The notes below the pieces were generated by a model. It saw nothing but the letters and a program-made list of their open reading frames with translations. It was not told the origin of the DNA and did no database searches. A DNA stretch of 64,000 bases from Candidatus Gastranaerophilales bacterium (GTDB taxonomy: Bacteria; Cyanobacteriota; Vampirovibrionia; Gastranaerophilales; Gastranaerophilaceae). The position numbers and the translations under genes are program-made. The stretch is taken from NCBI GenBank assembly GCA_944325785.1, contig CALVBN010000003.1, positions 148,125 to 212,124 of the forward strand, written 5' to 3'. Within the stretch, counting starts at the first letter, position 1. Each line of letters opens with the position of its first letter. Of the stretch, positions 1-7,599 are shown one piece after another.

Positions 1-3000
1 AGCCCATACTTCAACACCACCACCGCCGAAACAACCTATACCAACGACGAGTCTGACTATTTCGCATCTACAATCACTGGCGAACTTACGACTTCAACCC
101 TCTTCTCAGAACTCAATGTCGGAGCGGACGGGTATGTTACGGTCAACTCCAACGGCACAGAATATATTGTCACTGTTACACCTGATATGAGTGTAGATGA
201 TTTGATATCAACCCTAGCAGGCTTTGGTATTTCAGGCTCTGTCAAAGACGGCAAGTTAACCTTTGTCGGTACAGAAAACGGTTATATTACAGGTATGTCT
301 ACTAATATCCAAAACGCCCTTGCTCTCCAAGTCGGCGACGGATATACATATGAGATGACGGAAGAACGGCATATTACTACGACATCAGATGAGTTGACTG
401 AAGAAATTATAAATACGCTTTCGACCTCAACAACATTTGATGACCTCGGTTTAACCGGCAATAATTACATTACTGTTGTTTCCAACGGCACAGAGCATAT
501 TATTACTATCACGCCAGAAATGACAGTTGATGATATGATCTCTACTATTGCAGGCTTCGGAATCTCAGGAAGTGTAATAGATGGTAAATTAACATTCAGT
601 GCTGATGTGGATTCTTACATAAAAGATATGTCACAGGATCTCAAGGATGCTCTCAAGCTCGAAGCCGGTGACGGAAACAGCTGGACGACAGTAGAGGGTG
701 CAACATGGGTTAACTCAGATTCAAATGATTTGACTGTAGAAAAAGACGATATGATTATAACAGGCGATACTGTTCTCTCTACAATAGACGGATTTACCGG
801 CGGAAACTTAATAGTACACCAAGCTGACGGAAGATTTGTTACAATTAACGTCGACGCAACAGGAACACTTGACGACTTCTTTAAACAAATTGCGGATTAT
901 GGTTTAGTCGGCTCTGTTGATTCAGAAGGAAGAGTTACTGTCACAGGCGTAGGAAATGTCTACCTGCAGGCAGCTTCCGGCGGAAGCAATATATTAACGT
1001 CCTTGAATATGAACAACGTTATCTACAATGTACAGACAATCAGATCAAACAGTACTTCAGATACTTTGAGTCACACAATTCAAGTTGCAGCGTCAGGCTC
1101 AACTACGCTTGATGATCTTGCTCTGTCTTCCGGCGATGAAATAACTTTCAATGGCGCAGGAAACGTAAGCCTTGTTCTCGAAACAACTTCTGATGCAGGA
1201 AACCAACATATAACGCTTACTTTCTCAAGAACATCTTCGCTGTATGATGTTATAGATAAGCTTGCAGAATACGGAATAAACGCTTCTGTCGATGCAATGG
1301 GAAGATTTAGTATTACTTCTTCTACACTTACGGACTTTGATATTTCCGGAGAACTCGGCGACTTCTTGATGGGTGCTTATCACAAAGAATATGGCGAAGA
1401 TACTACATACAATGTTTCTACTAACCTTGTACAGGAAACAATTGTGAATATGAAAGATTCAGACCTGCTTTCTCAATTCGGGGTTACTGGCGGTAATATT
1501 CTGATTACACAGCAGGGCGTAAATTATACTGTTAATGTCGATATGACAAATATTGTTACTGTCGGCGATTTCAGAAACCTGCTTGCTCAGTACGGCTTCA
1601 CTACAAGTATTGATGATCATGGCAGGCTCTCTGTCTCCGGTGTAGGCGAAAGCTATTTGTCAAGCATTGCAGGAGGGTCTAATATCTTAGATGTATTTGG
1701 ACTTACTGACTGGACGCTCGGGGAAATTACACAGCAGAGCGATCACCTTACAGATACAGAGGTCATAGTTCACGCTATTACAATGCAGGATAAAATCTCT
1801 GAATTGACTGATGCTGCCGGAAATAACCTCGGTATTACGGCGGGACAGATATATGTTTATCAAGACGGAACAAGAAGTACGTTAAATATTGATACTAACG
1901 ATACTTTGGAAACCCTTGCCGCAAAACTTTCTCAATACGGAATTACGCTTGGAATTTCGCAGGAAGGAAGAATATACTTCGACGGAAACAACAACAGTTA
2001 TCTTACTACAGACGGCTTAAGTTCCGCTAATGCTTCCAATATTCTCGAAAAAATCGGAGCTGCAGGCGATTGGGAAACAAGATATGACTCTACAAGCGCA
2101 ATCCTTGATTATACTGAAAAGGTTAATAATGTTGTGACCGGCTCTACTAAGTTAAGCGATCTGCAGGATGCTGCCGGAAATAATCTTGGTATTACAGAAG
2201 GTACATACTACGTTTATTCAAATGGGGTAAGAAACACAGAAACGATTACTGCGGATATGACGGTTAATGACTTGATGGCAACTCTAGCTTACTATGGTCT
2301 TGTTGCAGATATAGATGAAAACGGATCAATCTCTGTAGGTGCTTATAACAATACTTATCTTGCAACATCAGCGCTTGCAGGACAAAATTCTAACATTGTG
2401 TCCACTCTGTTTGCTGAATGGGATTTTGTTAATATTTATACATCTAACGGGCTTGATGTTCCGCAGGATGTTATTGAAGCAATTGACAGAGATACAAAGC
2501 TTTCTGATATTAACGAAGGAACGTATCAAGACGGTTATATTACTGTGGTGAAAGACGGTATTCAGACTAATATATCTTTGACTGCTGATGATACGGTTGG
2601 AACATTGATGGATGAGCTTGCACTTTACGGCTTTGAATCTGTAATTAATGAAAACGGACAGTTAATTATTAAAAATACCGGCAATAGTCTGCTGCAAAAT
2701 TATACCGGTCCTGAAAAGGCATCTAATGTTCTTGATTTGTTAGGAATAGGGCTTAATGACTGGATTAGTACAGATTCTTATAAGAGCAGTACAATAAATG
2801 TTGTGCAGACATCTACTCTGGACGTTTCTGCAACAAGAGATACGCTTATGTCTGAACTAGGTGTTTCTACAGGTGAATATTATGTCTATAATAACGGCGT
2901 AAGGTATACAGCTCTGATTTCTTCGGACGAAACTTTAGGCTCATTTATGGATACTCTTGCAAGTTTTGGACTTGAAACAAGCCTTGTAGACGGACCTAAT

Positions 3001-4911
3001 GGAGCTGTGCTTTCAATCGTCGGCAAGGGTGATTCATATATTGCAAAATCTACAAGCACAACTAATGCGTCAAATGTTGTTGATGTTTTGTTTAATAATG
3101 CTCAGCCTTCTGAAAAATATGAATATAAGGGACTTGAACAAACTTCTGAGATAGTTACTACATATTCTGCAGCAACAGAAGAAACGCTATTGAGCTATTT
3201 TGATAACGGGCTTCTGCTTGCAGAAGGAGATTTGTCGGTTACTGTAAATGGACAGACAAGTATAATTAAAATAGGTGCGGATGAAACATTCGGCTCATTA
3301 CTGCAAAAATTCCGTGATTTAGGACTTGAGGCTACTTTGAATAATGGACAAATTATGATTCAAAGCGGTTTTGATACATTTACTATAAATACAAACGGAA
3401 CAACCTCAAATCTTATGGCTACAGTCGGGCTGGTTTATCATGATGATTTAGGCGGATATGGAGCAAGCAGTGATACGGTTAAAGCTACAACAACAAATAT
3501 AGAAGAAAAAACGCTTTCTGTTTCTAATTATGCGGATTTATCGACGCAAATGGGACTGCTAAATATCTCTGACGGCTCTTTGACTGTTTATAGAGACGGA
3601 GAAAAAGCTACTATTCAAATTAATTCAAATGAAACATTTGGTGATTTGAGAACAAGACTTTCTACAGCATTCTCAGATTTGGAATTGGCTTTTGAAGATG
3701 GATATTTGTCAATCTATTCAAAAGACGGAAGGTCAGTAGAAGTTGGCTCAACTACTGATACAAGTAATTTCTCTGCGATAACAGGTATTGCTAAACAAGA
3801 AGACGGTGCTTCAAGAAGTGCAAGGGAATTGTACTGTGTGAACAGCGATTCTGTGGTTACGGCATCAGGTCTGTTCAGAAGAGGCAATGTAACGGAAGGT
3901 ACATTCTATGTTGGTGATGCTATGTTTACGGTCACAAGCACTACAACGCTTGCAAATTTGATTTCGCAGATAAATTCAAGCGATGAAGCGAATGCTACTG
4001 CTTATTGGGACAATATTGACGGTAAATTTGTTATAAAATCAAGAACAACCGGCTCTGCTCTCGTAAATATTGAGGCAGGAACTAGTAACTTTACTGATAT
4101 TATGGGCTATACAACTTCTGAATGGAATGCTGACGGCAGTCTTGATGTTACTAGGATGAATGTTGATACACAAGAAATCGGCGATAATGCGAAAGTTACA
4201 ATTAACGGAACTTCTTATACATCAACATCAAATACAATTACAAGTGATATCTCTAGGATTAAAGGTTTGACTATAAACCTAAAAGGTCTGACAGAAGGTT
4301 CTGCTGTAACACTTACCGTAGAACGTGATAAAGAAACTCTTGCAAATGCAATATCTGATGTTGTTGATTCTTATAATGAATTGATGAAGAATGTAGATGA
4401 ATCAATTGCTGTTGGCGGAGATTTACATGATGAAACAACGCTAAAACTCATAAGGAATCAACTCAGAAGTATCATGACAAGTTCAGATATTGGCACAACT
4501 ATTTTCAAAAATCTTGATTCAATAGGTATTTCAGTTGATTCTGCAAGTGCAAATAATATTTCAACAAGCAATGAAAGCATTATCAGCTTAACCTTTGACA
4601 AGGATAAGTTTATTCAAGCATATGAAGCAGATCAAGATGCCGTAAAAGACCTGCTTATCGGTGGTGATACTAATACAGGTATATTTACCAAGGCAGAACA
4701 GCTTGTTGAATCAGCACTGCAGTCTGTAACAGGCTACTTTGATTCTGCAGACAGATCTTTTGATAGAGAAATCAGTCGTTTGGATGACAAAATAACCAAA
4801 GCAAATAAAGAAGTCGAAAGATACAGAGAACGCTTAGAAGCAAAATTCGCGGCGATGGACTTGTTAATCGCACAAATGCAGCAACAATACAGCACCTTCC
4901 TTACAACATAA
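1..4911 (+). CDS. Giant FliD-like flagellar cap/adhesin, 5' end outside window
   Basis: The frame is open from base 1, so the true start lies left of the window; 1636 residues are visible. About eleven diverged modules of roughly 110-125 residues follow each other. Each has a short strand-rich part with a V-x-x-[ND]-G turn, a 'TVDDLxxxLAxYG' helix and a 'xGxLSIxGxxxxYL' hairpin. The last module looks like an ordinary FliD/HAP2 core, and from about visible residue 1445 there is a typical FliD C-terminal segment (DVVDSYNELM), ending in a coiled coil and an IAQMQQQYSTF tail. FliD caps the flagellar filament and is usually 400-700 aa, so this is a several-fold expansion. Known for the family: filament capping and mucin adhesion. 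Inferred: the repeated modules extend the cap as an adhesive stalk. It could also be a non-flagellar surface protein that kept the FliD C-terminus. Confidence 0.8.
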   Translation, partial: SPYFNTTTAETTYTNDESDYFASTITGELTTSTLFSELNVGADGYVTVNSNGTEYIVTVTPDMSVDDLISTLAGFGISGSVKDGKLTFVGTENGYITGMSTNIQNALALQVGDGYTYEMTEERHITTTSDELTEEIINTLSTSTTFDDLGLTGNNYITVVSNGTEHIITITPEMTVDDMISTIAGFGISGSVIDGKLTFSADVDSYIKDMSQDLKDALKLEAGDGNSWTTVEGATWVNSDSNDLTVEKDDMIITGDTVLSTIDGFTGGNLIVHQADGRFVTINVDATGTLDDFFKQIADYGLVGSVDSEGRVTVTGVGNVYLQAASGGSNILTSLNMNNVIYNVQTIRSNSTSDTLSHTIQVAASGSTTLDDLALSSGDEITFNGAGNVSLVLETTSDAGNQHITLTFSRTSSLYDVIDKLAEYGINASVDAMGRFSITSSTLTDFDISGELGDFLMGAYHKEYGEDTTYNVSTNLVQETIVNMKDSDLLSQFGVTGGNILITQQGVNYTVNVDMTNIVTVGDFRNLLAQYGFTTSIDDHGRLSVSGVGESYLSSIAGGSNILDVFGLTDWTLGEITQQSDHLTDTEVIVHAITMQDKISELTDAAGNNLGITAGQIYVYQDGTRSTLNIDTNDTLETLAAKLSQYGITLGISQEGRIYFDGNNNSYLTTDGLSSANASNILEKIGAAGDWETRYDSTSAILDYTEKVNNVVTGSTKLSDLQDAAGNNLGITEGTYYVYSNGVRNTETITADMTVNDLMATLAYYGLVADIDENGSISVGAYNNTYLATSALAGQNSNIVSTLFAEWDFVNIYTSNGLDVPQDVIEAIDRDTKLSDINEGTYQDGYITVVKDGIQTNISLTADDTVGTLMDELALYGFESVINENGQLIIKNTGNSLLQNYTGPEKASNVLDLLGIGLNDWISTDSYKSSTINVVQTSTLDVSATRDTLMSELGVSTGEYYVYNNGVRYTALISSDETLGSFMDTLASFGLETSLVDGPNGAVLSIVGKGDSYIAKSTSTTNASNVVDVLFNNAQPSEKYEYKGLEQTSEIVTTYSAATEETLLSYFDNGLLLAEGDLSVTVNGQTSIIKIGADETFGSLLQKFRDLGLEATLNNGQIMIQSGFDTFTINTNGTTSNLMATVGLVYHDDLGGYGASSDTVKATTTNIEEKTLSVSNYADLSTQMGLLNISDGSLTVYRDGEKATIQINSNETFGDLRTRLSTAFSDLELAFEDGYLSIYSKDGRSVEVGSTTDTSNFSAITGIAKQEDGASRSARELYCVNSDSVVTASGLFRRGNVTEGTFYVGDAMFTVTSTTTLANLISQINSSDEANATAYWDNIDGKFVIKSRTTGSALVNIEAGTSNFTDIMGYTTSEWNADGSLDVTRMNVDTQEIGDNAKVTINGTSYTSTSNTITSDISRIKGLTINLKGLTEGSAVTLTVERDKETLANAISDVVDSYNELMKNVDESIAVGGDLHDETTLKLIRNQLRSIMTSSDIGTTIFKNLDSIGISVDSASANNISTSNESIISLTFDKDKFIQAYEADQDAVKDLLIGGDTNTGIFTKAEQLVESALQSVTGYFDSADRSFDREISRLDDKITKANKEVERYRERLEAKFAAMDLLIAQMQQQYSTFLTT

Positions 4912-4980
4912 GGGGTAAATGGTTCGGACTTGCATTGTTTGCGGTATGTAAATTAACTGTGTGACTCGTGAATTGGGGTT

Positions 4981-5008
4981 ATAAAAAGATTAGTGTGTGC
5001 CTTTTTAT
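4981..5008 (+). terminator. Possible weak terminator after the FliD-like gene
   Basis: Eight-base arms ATAAAAAG and CTTTTTAT flank a 12-base loop, 70 bases after the stop codon. The stem is AT-rich and the trailing T-run is part of the arm, so it is a weak call. Confidence 0.3.
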
Positions 5009-5062
5009 GTAATTGTTGTCTGTAGGGATAGCAGATGTAGTATGCTTATGTCTTTTAACAAC

Positions 5063-5089
5063 TCGAGAGCCCCTCTTCGGGGCTCTCGA
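5063..5089 (-). terminator. Terminator hairpin of the left MGM paralogue
   Basis: An 11-bp perfect stem (TCGAGAGCCCC / GGGGCTCTCGA) with a 5-base loop lies about 55 bases past the stop codon of the minus-strand gene. A near-identical hairpin follows the plus-strand paralogue at 9081-9109, so it is part of the duplicated cassette. Read on the plus strand it could also stop transcription from the FliD-like gene, with TTTTT shortly after. Confidence 0.7.
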
Positions 5090-5325
5090 TCATTTTTCGA
5101 CTATGTATTATCCCATAACAGGGGTTTACTTTATTTTTCTCTTTAACCAGAGAATGTTTTGTAAGAAGCTTCGATGTTATCGTTGATAACCTTGTCAACA
5201 GCTTCGATTTCTGTTGTAATCTGAGTTCTTTCATTATCAAGTCTTTGAAGTTTTAATTCAAGGTTTCTGTCTTCCTGTTGGATTATAGATGTCTGTGCAT
5301 TTATTTCTTGATTTTTCTTATCATA
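5063..5325 (-). repeat. 3' conserved block of the MGM cassette, left copy
   Basis: This block covers the last ~60 codons, the trailer and the terminator of the minus-strand MGM gene. It matches 8842-9109 in inverted orientation, with scattered mostly synonymous changes and a short unmatched stretch just after the stop codon. It includes a shared trailer motif (TGTTATGGGATAATACATAG on the gene strand). Confidence 0.85.
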
Positions 5326-6594
5326 CAAATACTGCTGATATTCATATTCATTATATGCGTCTTCATATAAAGCAGTATCTGTAACTTCTTTTGCTGAAAC
5401 ATCAATTGTTGTATATGACAGGGGCTCACCATTTTCGTCATATGTTGATGGAATATCAATTGATGTTATTCTGCCGGAAGCCGGGTCAAATGTTAATTTG
5501 CTCTTATCATATGAAACATTTTTTGTGAATTGCCCGTTTGCAATATAATCATATGTTGTACAAGTATTATTAGAACCAACTGTAGCTCGTTCAACTTCTG
5601 ATTTTAGCGCAAAATGTATATTATGGTTATCATCAAAGTAGACATAAAAATCATCTACTGTGTAAGGCTCTCCATTAGCCTTTTTTAAACCGGAATTTTC
5701 TATTGCTATTACATATCCGTCATACTCATCTTGTGTAACAATGTCAGTAGAAAGCTTATAAGCAGTCTTACCCGCAATTGTATAACCGGTATCATTTGAA
5801 ACAGTTATCGTGGATTGACCATTTTCATCTTTCATAAAAAACGGACCTTTACTTTCAACCAAAGTGTACAATCCATCTCCAGCTTCTTGTACAGCACCTT
5901 CAACTTGAGTACAAAGTTCCCCGCTTTCTGTATAAATATTGCTAATTTGAGCAGAAGTAAATTTTTTTGGCTCACCAGCTGTTTCTGAGAAACCATTAAC
6001 TCCAAAATATTCATTCTCTTCTGTTTCTTCAGGTTTTGTGCTAGAAAATACATAATATCCGCCAGTATATGTTTCGTCTTCATCACCGCCTTTTATATAT
6101 TGTCCTTTTTCATTAACGATATAATATTCGCCGCTTGAAGGCTTAGAGGTTTGCTCTATCAAATATCCTTGAGGATTTTCATCTTCAGTTTTTTCATAAC
6201 CGGTAACAGTTTCAGTATATGTTGTTGAAACGGGAGTAGCTTTGAATGTTTCAGAGCCCTCTGTTGTTGTTTTATAGCCATTGTTTTGTGTAAGAGAATG
6301 ACCATAATCAGTATAACCAAGTGTTACATTGTATAATCCGTCACTTCCTGGTTTTACATCGCTTGCATCAAATGAATAGCTTACAGTACCGGCAGTGCCT
6401 GTATATTGAATTGTTGTATAATCACTTGTTGATGGAGGAGTCGGCACCTGCATCTCAAGCAAACTATTATACAATGCTGTTGCTTGTTGAGATAAAATAG
6501 TTCTTTCTTGGTTGATTTGTTGACCTTGATACTCGAGGTTTGATTGTCTAGCCTGTAGACTTAATAACCTTGCTTGTGATGCTGACATACCCAT
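5143..6594 (-). CDS. MGM-family protein, conserved ends and variable centre (left copy)
   Basis: 483 aa of unknown function. The first ~37 residues (MGMSASQARLLSLQARQSN...) and the last ~62 (coiled-coil type, ending EASYKTFSG) are almost identical to the divergent neighbour at 7489-9024, while the middle ~380 residues are unrelated or very distant, polar and Tyr/Thr/Glu-rich. There is no signal peptide. Helical ends around a variable centre recall flagellin/hook-type axial proteins, in which terminal coils pack and the centre is exposed. A sigma-28-type promoter at 6702-6728 reads into this gene through a ~105-base leader; the ribosome site is AAGGAG. Inferred: a flagellum-associated or flagellum-exported surface protein. 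I do not recognise a named family. Confidence 0.85.
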   Translation of the reverse strand: MGMSASQARLLSLQARQSNLEYQGQQINQERTILSQQATALYNSLLEMQVPTPPSTSDYTTIQYTGTAGTVSYSFDASDVKPGSDGLYNVTLGYTDYGHSLTQNNGYKTTTEGSETFKATPVSTTYTETVTGYEKTEDENPQGYLIEQTSKPSSGEYYIVNEKGQYIKGGDEDETYTGGYYVFSSTKPEETEENEYFGVNGFSETAGEPKKFTSAQISNIYTESGELCTQVEGAVQEAGDGLYTLVESKGPFFMKDENGQSTITVSNDTGYTIAGKTAYKLSTDIVTQDEYDGYVIAIENSGLKKANGEPYTVDDFYVYFDDNHNIHFALKSEVERATVGSNNTCTTYDYIANGQFTKNVSYDKSKLTFDPASGRITSIDIPSTYDENGEPLSYTTIDVSAKEVTDTALYEDAYNEYEYQQYLYDKKNQEINAQTSIIQQEDRNLELKLQRLDNERTQITTEIEAVDKVINDNIEASYKTFSG

Positions 6595-6671
6595 AATTGC
6601 GTCTCCTTTTTCCTTTTTTATTTAAATTTTGTGTTACTTCTAATGTTACTTAATGCCTATTGTGTTACATT
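6484..6671 (-). repeat. Long inverted repeat, left arm (leader plus first codons)
   Basis: 188 bases holding the leader, ribosome site and first ~110 coding bases of the left MGM gene. It is the inverted match of 7413-7599, with two visible substitutions and one single-base indel. The high identity of both coding and non-coding parts argues for recent duplication or ongoing recombination. With the right arm it brackets a 741-bp segment. Confidence 0.9.
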
Positions 6672-6701
6672 CTTTCTTGTTTTTCTGTTGCTTTAATATG
6701 T

Positions 6702-6728
6702 ATTACGGCATTTTTCGAGAAAACTTTA
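6702..6728 (-). promoter_or_regulatory. Sigma-28 (FliA)-type promoter for the left MGM gene
   Basis: On the minus strand TAAAGTTT (6721-6728), an 11-base spacer, then GCCGTAAT (6702-6709). The known sigma-28 consensus is TAAAGTTT-N11-GCCGATAA, so the fit is 8/8 and 6/8 with ideal spacing. A 14-base box, TGTAACAATTTTCT on the minus strand (6738-6751), lies just upstream and recurs at the third MGM gene. No such promoter lies upstream of the right paralogue. Confidence 0.75.
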
Positions 6729-6800
6729 GGATTTTAAAGAAAATTGTTACATTTCGTTACATATGTTGTAATTTATTGTGTATAGACATACCATACTAAC

Positions 6801-6868
6801 CCTCTCCACGGGGGAGGGCAGAATTTCTTAGTGAACGACTAGTGAGCTTAGAAATTCGGGTGGGGGCT
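6801..6868. repeat. Terminal inverted repeat, left end of the DUF559 element
   Basis: Begins CCTCTCCACGGGGGAGGG and ends GGGTGGGGGCT. It is the reverse complement of 7297-7364 with four transitions, and can fold on itself. Confidence 0.85.
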
Positions 6869-6876
6869 GAATAAAA

Positions 6877-7224
6877 CTAAGGTTTCATACTAAAAATTCT
6901 AAGCAATTCATTATAAACATCATCAAATTTATTATCAATATCATTATTCCAAAATCTAATAACTTGATATCCCAAAGAATTCAAATATTCTGTACGTTTT
7001 TTGTCATATTCCGCGTTTTTTTCGCTATTGTGCTGACCGCCGTCAATTTCTATTATTATTTTCTTGCTTCTGCAGATAAAATCGACAATATAACAACCGA
7101 TTGGATACTGACGACGGATTTCATATCCAAGAAATCCGTGATTTCTTAACAACTGCCACATTTTTCTTTCTTGAGGCGTTAAGTTTTTTCTTAATTCTCT
7201 TGCTTTTTCAAGGTTTGGTTTCAT
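6877..7224 (-). CDS. DUF559 family endonuclease-like protein
   Basis: 115 aa, the full length expected for DUF559, a Vsr/PD-(D/E)XK-fold family. Motifs visible: N-terminal 'ARELRKNLTPQERKMW', 'LGYEIRRQYPIG', then the probable metal-binding set YIVDFIC with IIIEIDGGQH, and a C-terminal 'LGYQVIRFWNNDI'. The family is predicted to cut or nick DNA; the target is unknown. The gene is alone between inverted repeats in the spacer of two divergent MGM genes. It has no clear ribosome site, and TAAAAT lies 7 bases before the ATG, so it may be translated from a leaderless message. Confidence 0.85.
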   Translation of the reverse strand: MKPNLEKARELRKNLTPQERKMWQLLRNHGFLGYEIRRQYPIGCYIVDFICRSKKIIIEIDGGQHNSEKNAEYDKKRTEYLNSLGYQVIRFWNNDIDNKFDDVYNELLRIFSMKP

Positions 7225-7296
7225 GTGAATAATTTTATCATAAATGAGGTTAAGCAGGTTATATTTACAGGACCATCTTTTTTATTCTTTAAGAAA

Positions 7297-7366
7297 AGCC
7301 CCCGCCCGAATTTCTAAGCTCACTAGCCGTTCGCTAAGAAATTCTGCCCTCCCCCGCGGAGAGGGG
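7297..7366. repeat. Terminal inverted repeat, right end of the DUF559 element
   Basis: Begins AGCCCCCGCCCGAATTTC and ends GCGGAGAGGGG. Inverted match of 6801-6868. Confidence 0.85.
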
Positions 7367-7412
7367 CTAAGGCACTTTAATTATCTATCATTAAACCTTA
7401 ATTTTGTCCCCT

Positions 7413-7599
7413 AATGTAACACAATAGGCATTAAGTAACATTAGAAGTAACACAAAATTTAAATAAAAAGGAAAAAGGAGACGCAATTATGGGTATGTCA
7501 GCATCACAAGCAAGGTTATTAAGTCTACAGGCTAGACAATCAAACCTCGAGTATCAAGGTCAACAAATCAACCAGGAAAGAACTATTTTATCTCAGCAA
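7413..7599 (+). repeat. Long inverted repeat, right arm (leader plus first codons)
   Basis: 187 bases, inverted match of 6484-6671. Similarity starts abruptly at AATGTAACACAATAGG. The bases further upstream do not match the left copy's promoter region, so the right gene carries the copied leader but not the copied sigma-28 promoter. Confidence 0.9.

Larger units (their letters stand above)
6801..7366 (-). mobile_element. Small DUF559 nuclease element with terminal inverted repeats
   Basis: A 566-bp unit: 68-70-bp terminal inverted repeats (6801-6868 and 7297-7366, four substitutions seen) around one DUF559 gene. Each terminal repeat is itself an imperfect palindrome centred on GAATTTCTTAG.../...CTTAGAAATTC. 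A solo end of the same family sits at 21854-21906. There is no transposase. The layout suggests a mobilised or homing-type cassette, but mobility is inferred. Confidence 0.6.

Noticed and set aside
6801..7366. Insertion sequence with transposase
   Set aside because: The only gene is DUF559; there is no transposase motif and no target duplication could be recognised.
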